A stretch of DNA of 64,000 nucleotides from Dicyema japonicum (taxonomy: Eukaryota; Dicyemida; Rhombozoa; Dicyemidae). Below, one piece after another: positions 22,091 to 32,263 of this stretch (position 1 is its first letter; each line of letters starts with the position of its first letter). The notes beneath the pieces were generated by a model. That model ran no database searches. It saw only the letters and a list, made by a program, of their open reading frames with translations, and was not told where the DNA came from. The DNA lies in contig RDEW01000004.1 of the NCBI GenBank assembly GCA_011109175.1, positions 6,913-70,912 on the forward strand, given 5' to 3'. A program made the translations under genes and the position numbers.

Positions 22091-23590
22091 CCCGACGCTC
22101 ATTACAAACTTTCGAAATCATTGACCCGAGAGATTTTAGAAAAGAGACCGTCTTGGGGTTGAAGACTCCACTCGTCTCGACAACAACGAAGTTACATGGA
22201 ATCTTGTGGAAAGGGAAAAGGTGTAGGTACATACCCCATCCCAAATCAAGCATTTTCCTGAAGAGAAGGGGAATACAGTAATCCCGTCTGGGTGGTTTCC
22301 ATTTCCACGATCCAGGCCCACCGGTTCCAGAGATGACGGAAATCCAGTCGCCTCAAGAGAGCGCTTGTATGGTTAGCGAAACGGAAACAGGCCTTTGCTT
22401 ATACATTAAGAGAGCGGATGAAGTTTTTTGTTGTCCACAACGGTATGGATGATGTTGGTACAGGCCGATCCTGAGACGGATAAATATCCCATTCCGAAAG
22501 ACGTCCTGTTCCAGAAGGGAATCAATTGACGATGATGGGAACGCGTTCAGCAAGCACCTCTGTGAGGAGAAAAAAACAATATTATCGAAATTTATATTCA
22601 CAATTTCTTAAATAATCTTGGAGATAAGAATGTTGAAATTCTCCAGGCTTTCCTGAAAGAGGTAACAAGGAGAGTAACATGCCAAAAACATTAACTTTGA
22701 AAAGAAAAGTTATTATTAAAAATATGAGGAATAATCTTTTTTGGAAATGGGGGTGCTCAATACAATTAGGTGTTCCACATTTGTAATACCAGCATCGGAG
22801 AGACAGGCTGATTCTGCATCGTGATTTAAAGAATTCATCTTGCGAGAGTCCCAGATTACAAATTTCATATTTACTCGCATTAATCTCGAGTCCACAACTG
22901 CTAAGAATGGGAAGAAGTATTCCAGGACTATTCATAGCCGTCTCGGAAGATCCACCAATCGTAGCATCTTCCAAATACCAACAATTGAAAGTCGTCACAC
23001 ACTAACGGACAGCCTCATCCACTGCCAAAGCAAAAAGAAGCGGACCAGGAAGATGACCTTGTTTGAAATGACGAAAGGTCTCCGATATACCCAATACGGA
23101 AACCATCCAAGCCCCTAATGCTGCTTGGTGAGAAGGATTTGATCCCAGCCACTACATCAGATTCGGTAAAAAAAACGGCAGGCGGCAGTCCAATGGCATT
23201 GAAAAATTTCTCAGATCCAATGAAGAGTGAGGATGTCAATTCTCCAACTTAGAAATGACTTCAGGGGTAACTGAGAAAAAAAGGATTCTCATCTTCAAAC
23301 GACCGAGTAGATTTCCTAAGGTTTGCAGCAATAGAATCTTTTCGACGATTAGAGTCCAATCCAAGTGCAATTAGGTGAAAGAGAAATAAGGAAATCCAAT
23401 TCATGGTCCCCGAAGACAAAGTAGCCCTCTCAATAGCGCGGGCAAGAGCCACGTCCGCCACTAACCTCGCGGACCTTGGGATCCTCAAAGGAATACGTCT
23501 CTGTACTCCACATTGACCCAAAAAGTCGAATTTCTTCAGACGTAAAGTGATCGATGGACGATCCAGAAAAAGGGTCAGACATTAAAAAAA
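22090..23590 (-). mobile_element. RLE-type LINE, nearly complete core ORF in pieces
   Basis: From right to left the minus strand carries the pre-RT segment (RIPRSARLVADVALARAIER), then GIKSFSPSSIRGLDGFRIGY (start of RT), then NCWYLEDATIGGSSE (catalytic YxDD box, here YLED), a post-RT region, a RLRIGLYQHHPYRCG zinc-like segment, and HPDGITVFPFSSGKCLIWD. The last is the PD...D core of a restriction-like endonuclease and looks chemically intact. Several frameshifts separate the blocks. This is the best copy of the family in the window. Confidence 0.8.
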
Positions 23591-23997
23591 AGTAAGGGAA
23601 TCAAACCTGTAAATTGTTTTAATATTAAAATATAACAGCAAGACACATGAAATATATATTCGTGACAATATTAGACTATCGATTATTTTAATTATAAATA
23701 AAATTAAATTATACCGAAGGAACGGTTCCGCGACTACGGGTCGCAGCTTCCGCCAGTAAGGAATTAACCATTGATCCAGAATGAGGGTCCATCATAAATA
23801 TGGTTTTCCGATATATTGAATTGATTCTGTTGAGCTTAGTCTCTGGACATATGCTCAACGTGTCTTGTGGCTTACCCGAAAAACTCACTTATTTCGGAAA
23901 GGAACGAAAAGAACCATCACCTTTTCCCCACCACATGGGGGTTCCTGTAAAGATATCTTTACTTGTAGTAAAATCTTGCATTGGTACCAGTTCGAGA
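23591..23997. other. Spacer, no supported gene
   Basis: AT-rich to 23720. An 80-codon plus-strand frame starting at 23800 (MVFRYIELILLSLVSGHML) runs into a dispersed repeat and is not accepted as a gene. Confidence 0.35.
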
Positions 23998-24150
23998 AAA
24001 GTAACTGATGCAGCACTTCGATTGTGGTTTTTAGTAAAATGAGTCTGTAACGCAGTTAAATGTTTTAGCGATTCATTTAGGTTTAAAACACGCATTGGAC
24101 TTTCTCGGTTAGTAAGCAACTTAAAACCTTCGAAATAATTATAAGATCAA
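23998..24150. repeat. Dispersed repeat, copy 1
   Basis: The stretch from GTAACTGATGCAGCACTTCG to CTTCGAAATAATTATAAGAT matches 50526-50672 with few changes. Its class is unknown; the second copy directly precedes an RLE LINE 3' end inside a hAT element. Confidence 0.65.
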
Positions 24151-24194
24151 TTATTAGAGTGTATGTACATTTGAGTTTCTGACGGGAGACTCTC

Positions 24195-24560
24195 TTTTTG
24201 GTGGAAATTCTGTTATTATTTATTTATTAACCCCGGATACACCAAGAGACAAGTTAAAGTAAACAACTAATTAAGTGTATCCAGTTTCCACTTCAACAGA
24301 AACAGAGTCCATCCGGAATCAGCATAAAAGGTAAGACGTCTATTACATGCAGTTGTGGAAACCCTTCCAGTGGAGTGAGGGAGAGCAAATGATCCTTTTT
24401 CGTGCCGGCCTGGCACTGGGCTCCACCTATACAGGTGGATCACATGACGCCACTCTAATAGGAAAAGAGAGGAGGAACAGACAAGCAAGCAGAAAACTTC
24501 AGCCAATCAACCACGCAGCACCACATGTCGCCACGCGGCTAATATGGAATAGGCAGGGCT
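24195..24560 (-). mobile_element. SINE-like element, most complete copy
   Basis: Read on the minus strand, the head is TTAGCCGCGTGGCGACATGT. The body follows (GAGTGGCGTCATGTGATCC, CAGTGCCAGGCCGGCACG, AAAAAGGATCATTTGCTCTC), then a tail GGATACACTTAATTAGTTG and GTGTATCCGGGGTTAATAAA. The tail matches the 3' end of the Jockey-like LINE. No clear Pol III A and B boxes could be assigned, so the head's origin is open. Confidence 0.6.
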
Positions 24561-24619
24561 ATTTTATTGTACCCCCTTTGCTTGGATATTTGAATAAATG
24601 ATTTTTTTATTTTTATTAA

Positions 24620-25540
24620 TTTTTATTTTCTTTTTGTCATATTTGGCGGTATTTTCTAAATGGAAGAAGAGGAAGAGTAACTGCTGGAAAAACTAGATCA
24701 GTGACCAAGTTCCTACCAAATGGGGGTCCTCAAGGATTTCCACTTTCACCACACCTATTCAACCTATTCTTGAATGATATGCCCTTTTTTACCAGTGACG
24801 ATACTCTGGTTTTAACATATGCGGATGATATAATCGTCGCAGTCAAAGACCAGTGCGTTAATACTGCTGTTTATCGGATACAAGCTTCATTGGACGATCT
24901 GAACTGTTGGCTCGTTAATAACATTTTACATACAAGTCCCGAAAAGTCTTATACAACAATTTTCACAACAAACAGAAGATTGACAAACTCCGGTTCTTGT
25001 GTAACCATAAATGGAAACTCAATCCCCACGACCAACTCGGTCAAGATACTAACTTACGACCCACTCTTGACCTTCAGCAAACACATTGACAACGTCATCT
25101 CTTTGGCACAACGAAAGCTAAATTTTGTTAAATCACTCCTTGGACAATATAATGGGTGTTTCAATTCAAATTTGGACTCGCCCTAAGTGCAGTATATTCA
25201 ACCGTCTCTAACTTACGGGTGTGCTGCATGGGGAACCAACCTATCAAACAGGAATATAGAAAAAATCAATACCTTCCAAAAAATAACCAGTAAGGCTTTG
25301 AAAGGTTTTCTTGGATACCTCTAAACCCTAAACCTTTTGAAAAATTATTGAGGAAAACCGGAGCCTTACTACCCTTTAAAAAAGTTAAAAACCCCCGTCC
25401 AATCCGGAAATGCGTTGGAACCCGGGAAGAACACCGAGCAAGAATGAGATAGCTACTCGAGGCGGCCGGAATCATCTGACGGCTATGTAGTTATTTAATT
25501 TGTCGGTGATTTTTGGTTTTTAATAATAATAATAATTTTG
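24620..25540 (+). mobile_element. Jockey-like LINE, RT to 3' end
   Basis: A 161-codon open frame contains FLPNGGPQGFPLSPHLFNLF and LTYADDIIVAV, the catalytic box, intact. NSVKILTYDPLLTFSKHID follows. After a frameshift come YLPK, GTREEHRARMR and LLEAAGII plus a stop. The 3' end runs into TTAATAATAATAATAA, the target-primed tail. The element is 5'-truncated within the RT. Confidence 0.85.
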
Positions 25541-25559
25541 GAAAGTAGTGATGTGTGAT

Positions 25560-25790
25560 TATTATAGAATCTGATAGAATTGCTCGACCTGTTCCATTAA
25601 GTTAATCCATGCGATCATTGTTTCATCAATTTCATTGAAGTTTAGTTTTGGAATTCTTGCTGTGTTTAATGTTTTTATATCAGTCCTATTCGAACGGTCG
25701 AATTTTAATTTAAGTCGTTTATAGCTCTGGGAGAAATCGTCTTTTTTAATCTGGAAGAAAAAATCCTGGAAATTTTAGACGCAGACACTG
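25560..25790 (-). pseudogene. Possible BEL/Pao-type gag remnant
   Basis: The minus strand reads FSQSYKRLKLKFDRSNRTD, then ARIPKLNFNEIDETMIAWIN and EQVEQFYQIL before a stop. This resembles the LPKL.LP.F.G....W..F..QF motif of DUF1759-type gag. No RT or LTR lies nearby, so a short host exon is an alternative. Confidence 0.35.
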
Positions 25791-25979
25791 ACGGGTTTTC
25801 AGATATTTACCGAGGCATTTAAACTTTCGTTGATAGAAAGTCTAACACAACGACGCATCATAAAACACAATTTAGCGTGTAATTAAAATTCGTGTAATTA
25901 AATCTTTCCCGACACATAATATTCGCATACACAAGAGTGTTTGTAGCGTTTTTTTTCTTCTTTTTTAACGTCCTTAAGA

Positions 25980-26275
25980 ATTGAGCTTTCATCGTAACAA
26001 CCAGGCTTGGACATACGTAATGTATTCTCTGACTCTCTTTTCGGATAGGGTTGACTTGCCAGACATGTCTATTATTATGATATCATCCTCATAGATATAA
26101 GTAGCTTTGAGTTCTGTGCCGATGGTATTGGAAAATCCTACATATAATATTGAAGGGATCGGACTCAAAACAGAGTCCTGTGGTACGCCTCTTGCAAATG
26201 AGATCCCTTCTGATATGAATCCGCCAACTCTTACTACTGCTGAGACGGGAAGAGAGCGCTTTGCAATCACAATGG
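25980..26275 (-). mobile_element. LINE RT fragment, Jockey/I-like, distinct subfamily
   Basis: The 93-codon minus frame has VVRVGGFISEGISFARGVPQ, DSVLSPIPSILYVGF and YIYEDDIIII, that is the GVPQGSVLSP and YADD boxes with one change each (QDS, YEDD). The catalytic change shows it is dead. Confidence 0.75.
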
Positions 26276-27110
26276 ATCCTTAACGGTATGGATGAGGGTG
26301 GCACATGTCGATTCTGAGACGAATAACTGCAAATTCGAAGGGCGTCCTGTTCCAGAAAGGAAGATGATGTAAAAGCGTCCAGCCAAACACCTTCTGGTTG
26401 TGGTCTTTTCGAATTTTATGACTAATTTTGACAAAAAGTTTGATGTGTGAACCGCCTCAACAAAACTCTAATGTAGGATACGAGTGCTCTCAGTCTGTTA
26501 CGCCCGTCATGAACAGGTTGAGTGTTCATCTGCATTTTGCCAACATATTATTGGTGAGGTTACTATTGAAAGAGAGATTTTATAAACAAGTAGTATGTCG
26601 CCGCTGCTATTTGTGCTTTTCTAACCGTTGAGCAGACACCTTTCATGGATTATACTATGTTTTTTTGTATTCAAAATAAATTAATCGATTGTTTCTGACT
26701 GGATTTTAGTGAAGGAATGCTTTTGCTCAGTCATCGGAGAACCAAAAATGCAAGATTTATGTCTTTAAGAAATTCTCTGAGACAGAGACTACTTGAAGCC
26801 AAAAAAGTTGAACATTGAAGGTCCACAATTGCAAATTTCGCATATCCTTGTTTAGTTCAAGACTGTCTTTAGACCAAAGAAGGTAATAATTTTTCTAGAT
26901 TTTACGGTCCTCCAAAAACTGCATCGTCCAAGTATAAAAGGATGAAAAAGGAATGGGGATTTTGGTGGTTTTTGTCCGAAAAGTTCTCATGTTGTACTCT
27001 AGAGGAAGAGGGGATTTGAAATTTTCCAGAGATAAGAGCGGACAGAGTCCGTAGGACTGGACCATCAGCCAATTATAAAACATCTTTCCATATAAGCATC
27101 CAGAATGTTA
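26276..27110 (-). mobile_element. RLE-type LINE, decayed RT and zinc region
   Basis: The minus strand holds a LYLDDAVFGGP-like box near 26930 and, lower, VWLDAFTSSSFLEQDALR near 26360, equivalent to LNAFPSSSIDSLLEQDVFRN near 22550. Most of the intervening sequence has lost its frame. Confidence 0.6.
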
Positions 27111-27419
27111 TCCCTTTTTTACATTTGAAGACGAAGTGGTCAGATGTTTACACCAATAAGTAACTGAAAACAAATTCAGTACAATCTGTTGTCGCAAATT
27201 AATTTGTGGAGAATCGTGTAGACACGATGATCAGTTTGGATACGGCTGTGATGAACGACAACCCGACATTTTCGTTTATGATAAATACGATCTTTAATAC
27301 TTTTTTATTACAATTTCTAGTTTTAAGAGCAACTCTAAATATAATTTTAACTTAAACTTAATTACCAACCCCGTGTGCGACATAATACAAAAAGTGTCTA
27401 CTATTTTTTTTACAAAATA

Positions 27420-27640
27420 ATTTTTTTTAACAATTAAACAAATGTCGGCTGAGGAAGCCTGCTGCGTGGATTGCGAACGAGTTCCCTCGGAGTATGACCA
27501 TTCCAATCTTTTGTCTTAGCCATAACCCTTCTCGTTGATCCCTTTTCTTTCTGGCAAGTTCTCGCAAGAACACAGCCGTCATTGGACCAACGGCTCCCAA
27601 TGATTCGGTCGCAACAAGAGTCAACTATTTATTTTAAAAT
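27420..27640 (-). mobile_element. RLE-type LINE, 3' terminus
   Basis: The minus frame reads ATESLGAVGPMTAVFLREL, ARKKRDQREGLWLRQKIG and MVILRGNSFAIHAAGF, the family C-terminus. A 3'UTR like that of the copy at the left edge follows (ACATTTGTTTAATTGTTAAA). Confidence 0.75.
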
Positions 27641-27739
27641 TTTAGAAAATCTCGAGATATTTACATTTTTGATTACATTATTTCATATCTTCTAGATCCT
27701 AATTATGTACTTCTTGAAATCACTGTATACTTATTTGTA

Positions 27740-28680
27740 TTTCATCAAACACAGGATACTTTCTGTTTGACGCATTTCCATTATAATCATGTCTAATATT
27801 CACTTTATCTCCCACGTTTATATTTTCTTTTTTTTCTCGCCTGTTTTTTTTGAAGATTTTCCAGAATATTCTGTGGTTCATCTTCCGAACTTTCATTGTT
27901 TTCGTAATTTATTCTTCTTCTGAGTCGGTTCCATCGAATGCCATTAAAAGGCTTATTCATTTTCGTTTGGGTTTTTTAATTCGCATAAAACTTTGAAAGG
28001 GAATATTCTTTGTCGATTGTAATCATATACAATCCTCTTTATAATGTTAAAGTAAACTCCAAAGCTTCCAGCTGAAGCACTTGTTGCGGACATCCATCGT
28101 TTAATTGATTGGTTGAACCTATTTATTATATCTTTAAAATAAACCTTTCAGCTTGTCCTTGTACCCATGGTGCTCTAGGTCTTCCACAGATATGCTTTAT
28201 TTTAAAAAATTCAGAGCTTATCCATTTCAGATTTTCGAAACCCTCTTCCGTTATCAGTTTGAAGAATAACGGGTTCTCCAATAACGTAAAATATATTCTC
28301 ATGTAGAGATGAGATTTCCAATGCACTTTTATTCTTTGCCAGTTCCACAACAAAACTTAGTGAATGAGTCAACGACGACTAAAACCTTCATATAAATAAT
28401 TATTGAAGTTTAACCACGAGTTTGAGCGATTTATTTCTGAATATATTCTGAGATCTATAAGATCTGCGATATAATGGTCTTTAGGACCTCGGGCAATAAT
28501 TGGAGTAATAGGTGGCTTTGCTCCCATCAATTTTTTTGAATAGCTAATAAATAACCAATACTTGGCAATAAACACATTTGTTCAAAACAAGGCGGATATC
28601 TTCCCTCATTATATTGTAGAAACTATTCCCCCACATTCTATTAAGTCTATCTTGGCCAAAATGATTTTATTATGCTCAGA
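27740..28680 (-). mobile_element. Ginger-like (gypsy-integrase type) transposase remnant
   Basis: In order on the minus strand: an H2C2-like segment ending LVLNKCVYCQ; GPKDHYIADLIDLRIYSE, with the first catalytic Asp of a DDE integrase; a decayed second Asp region (ENPLFFKLITEEGFENL); and IKHICGRPRAPWVQGQAER, with the catalytic Glu. Downstream a basic linker leads to a KVNIRHDY-like segment. It resembles the integrase at 60.1-61.3 kb but keeps the first Asp. No terminal repeats were seen. Confidence 0.7.
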
Positions 28681-29829
28681 CTTCACCGAAGCAGATACAC
28701 TACCTCAATCATCGTTAATTTCAGTTCCTTATCTTTAACTGCCAAGAATTGTAATTTTAGATCATCCTTCAGGTCTTCCATTTTTGTCCCTTGCAAACAA
28801 ATCACGGTTTTAGACAAAATTAGAAATTTTGTTTTTCCTCCGTAGGGGGACCGATGTCAAGGTCGTTTTTTTTGTCCCTTGAAAGTCAGTCTCACGGTGA
28901 TTTAGAGTGATAGGTGGAGCAAGTTGTTTCTAGCACTTAAACAAACTTATTAACGCTAAAAAATCATTAAATCAAGCACTTATAAAAATAATTGCTTGGG
29001 GGTACTATAACTGCTTTAGGGGTACTATAATGCGCCAGTACCGCGGTATCCTCCTCGCAGAGCAATGGAGTTTCAAAACAGGAAAATCATGCACTGATTG
29101 CATATAAAAATGTGTTTAGAGGAATAAAATGCAAATAACAGTTGAACGTAGTATGATTGGATATTTCCAAGGCTTCTATAGTGTGTGCACAAAATCCTCC
29201 TATCAAGGCTCGTGTAAGCGGATATTCCAAGATTCCTATTCGTATGGATAAGGAATTTCCTATCAGGGCGGATATCTCAAGTGCGTATTGAAGGATTCGT
29301 ATCCAAAGATATTTCAATAACGTGTCTGATTCGACTTATTTTAAAATTTTATTTCCCTTTCTCCTATTTTTAATCTACCATTTTAATAAATGTAAAAAAC
29401 TGAAAACACTTGGTTCATTACTCGGGGATGAAACTGACCTTGAAAAACAGAAAAGGCTATTCTCAGAGTGAGGTAGATCTGAAAAACGCTTTTGAGAGTC
29501 TACAATGTATTTGTAGTCTCAATTAAGAATAACCCATCCGGTTGTCCTCAACACCAACCTAATAAAATTAATGGTACGTGAGTTATTTTTTACATAATTG
29601 TGTTGTCCTTTATAAATTTTATTAGCCCGAGGTGGATAAATTAATATCATCTACCAACGCACTTGTGGTCAAAATTAAATTAAAGAAATTGGTTATCCCG
29701 TTGTAACTGGGTTAGGTAGCTAACTACTAAATATTTAACACATATTATCAATATGGTCTAGAAGGGGAATCTTTATTACAGGAATAATCCATTACTTCAT
29801 AAAAATAGACACAAGCCGAGAATATTATT
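28681..29829. other. AT-rich DNA, nothing recognised
   Basis: GGGGTACTATAA occurs twice near 28990-29030, and a 76-codon minus frame (29087-29317) has no family resemblance. No gene is supported. Confidence 0.4.
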
Positions 29830-30075
29830 AACAAATATTTTGAAGGAAACTGAATCACTATTTTTTTCAATATCTAAAGAATATTATTTTAAAATTAGCA
29901 ATTACGGAATCAACTGAAGTAGTAACTTTTCTGTTTGAGCAATCATTGTTAATTGAATTCCAAAAGACATCAACTGAAGTGGAGAGGTCATTTTTGATTC
30001 TTAACAAAATTTTAACGAAATATTTCCTATCTGAAAATGTAAAATATTATCTAATTTTGTGTTTTACAAGTTAAG
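29830..30075 (+). mobile_element. hAT transposase C-terminal (dimerisation) fragment
   Basis: The plus strand encodes KTSTEVERSFLILNKILTK followed by YFLSENVKYYLILCF, the hAT C-terminal dimerisation motif (tS..vERsFS.l..I.tk). The upstream transposase is too decayed to follow. Confidence 0.65.
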
Positions 30076-30424
30076 TTAACTTTTCATTTAGGTAAACTTT
30101 TTATACTTATTAGATCAACTATTGACTTTTTAGGGTTATTTTTTTAACTTTTCCAACTTCTGACACTATATCTGTAAATTTCCTTTTGTTTCTTCCGAAC
30201 TGTCCCCTAGATTTTGTGTTTAATATCATTAGAAATTGTGACGGGGTTGTCTTCAGATTCGTATGACGAATTTTTTAAGATAATTTTACTGCACCTTCAG
30301 CCCACACTTCTAGTCTTATAACTCTTGAATACATCCAAGTCTTGTTTCCGCCGTTGAGCGATGAAATTTGAAAATCTAATTGCTCCATATGTTTCACAGG
30401 GGAATTCTAGCATTCTAACCCTTT

Positions 30425-30620
30425 TTAGACTTTTATTAACCCCGGATATACCGAAAAAGAATATGCAGTAAACAACTAATTAAGTGTATTCAGATTCCAC
30501 TTTACAGAAACAGAGTCCTTCAACGTCACACGAGTCCATCATTCGGAACCAGCATAAAAGGTAATAGACCTCCATTTCTTGCAGTTGTGGAAACTTCTCC
30601 AATGGAGTGGGGGGTCATTT
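30425..30620 (-). repeat. SINE-like element, 3' part
   Basis: Inverted copy of the 24.2-24.4 kb element: TTATTAACCCCGGATATACC, CAACTAATTAAGTGTATTC, ACCAGCATAAAAGGTAATAG, CAGTTGTGGAAACTTCTCC. The head is missing. Confidence 0.6.
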
Positions 30621-30729
30621 GGATTCATATTCACGTGGTTTAATTAGTAATTATTTAAGGACTAACAATACCGCCATATTCAAATGTTTAAATCTATGAT
30701 TATTTAAGAACCAACGATGCGAACATATT

Positions 30730-31252
30730 CAACACATTCAAGAACACCAACAGTTAATTTAATTACTAAATTAAGTGATCTCGAAGTCCTCAATCAGAAT
30801 TCTCATTTTCTTTTCGTGCGCCTTCTGGGATCCAACACAACTTCTCTGTGGGCGGGGTGGTATCGGGAATAGGAATTGTAGAGGGGTGATGTATACCCTT
30901 CTCATAAGACACATCGTGACTGTGTATTGTTGAGAGTTGCACTGCTTGCACATGGTAGCAAATCCTTCTCCATTTTGTCGGATAAGGTCTNCAACACATT
31001 CAAGAACACCAACAGTTAATTTAATTACTAAATTAAGTGATCTCGAAGGCCTCAATCAGAATTCTCATTTTCTTTTCGTGCGCCTTCTGGGATCCAACAC
31101 AACTTCTCTGTGGGCGGGGTGGTATCGGGAATAGGAATTGGAGAGGGGTGATGTATACCCTTCTCATAAGACACATCGTGACTGTGTATTGTTAAGAGTT
31201 GCACTGCTTGCACAGGGTAGCAAATCCTTCTCCATTTTGTCGGATAAGGTCT
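30730..31252. repeat. N-separated direct duplication (about 261 bp)
   Basis: The 261 bases before the single N at 30991 are repeated after it with only a few differences (for example CTCGAAGTCC versus CTCGAAGGCC). This looks like overlapping contig or allele ends placed side by side, not biology. Confidence 0.75.
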
Positions 31253-32021
31253 TCAAGTGATGAGGGTATTAGTTTTTCTAGTTTCCCGAGATTACTAATA
31301 GTAGTGGCTGTTAAGGCCTGAATGTCCCGGATTCTTTGTTTGTTTGTCCAGGACAGATTGATTCCCCATGACATACAGGCATAGCTGACAGAAGGCTCAA
31401 ATTGTTTGTACAACAATTTCAAAGCTGGGAAAGAGGTTTTAATGCCACCGAAAATAGTTTTGATTATCCCTAGCTTTCTTGAGCAGCTTCCAGAGACCGC
31501 GTCGACGTGAGGTGAAAAAGACATGTGTGTGTCGAAGGTGATCCCTAAGATTTTCAGTTTCTTCGTGAAAGGTATTTTTGTCTGGTTGATAAAAATATCC
31601 ACTGTCATTTATCCAAGTCTTTTGTCTGAGGTAAATAAAGACGAAGAAGATTTTTCAGTAGATATATCAAGTCGGTTATAATTTAGCCAAATTTGAATCT
31701 TATGAAGGTATTCTTGTAGTCTTTCTGATGCTTTTGGGATATTTTGGTCGCGGGATCCAATTAATAAGTCATCAGCATATGAAAGGATGAAATCGTCTTT
31801 ATTATCGGGTTGCGGTAAATTGGACATGTATAAGTTAAATAAGGCGGGTGATAAAGGGGTCCTTGTGGGACACCATTGGGTAGTAATCTTGAAATTGATT
31901 TGGTCCCATCCATGTATACCCGGGACCTTCTTCCATTTATGAAGTTAGCAATCCAAAGTTTTATATTGGGGTCGACGGGAAGATTAAACAATTTCCAGGT
32001 TAGGATTTTTTTTGAGACAGA

Positions 32022-32263
32022 GTCGAAAGCCTTTTGTAAATTATCGAACAGACAACTGTTTTGAGGTAACGAGGATTTGTGTTAAAGCCTTCAATGATAA
32101 ATTGGTTGAGGGATTTTAGGTGGGTGGAAGTTGAATGACCCCTTCTNGTCGAAAGCCTTTTGTAAATCGATCGAACAGACAACTGTTTTGAGGTGAGATT
32201 TGTGTTAAAGCCTTCAATGATAAATTGGTTGAGGGATTAGGTGGGTGTTGAATGACCCCTTCT
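32022..32263. repeat. N-separated direct duplication (about 120 bp)
   Basis: GTCGAAAGCCTTTTGTAAAT before and after the N at 32147 starts two near-identical stretches, both ending GACCCCTTCT. Same likely artefact as at 30991; it damages the RT frame of the LINE. Confidence 0.75.

Noticed and set aside
28985-29035. Repeated GGGGTACTATAA as a possible regulatory motif
   Set aside because: Only two copies, no gene nearby and no positional pattern.
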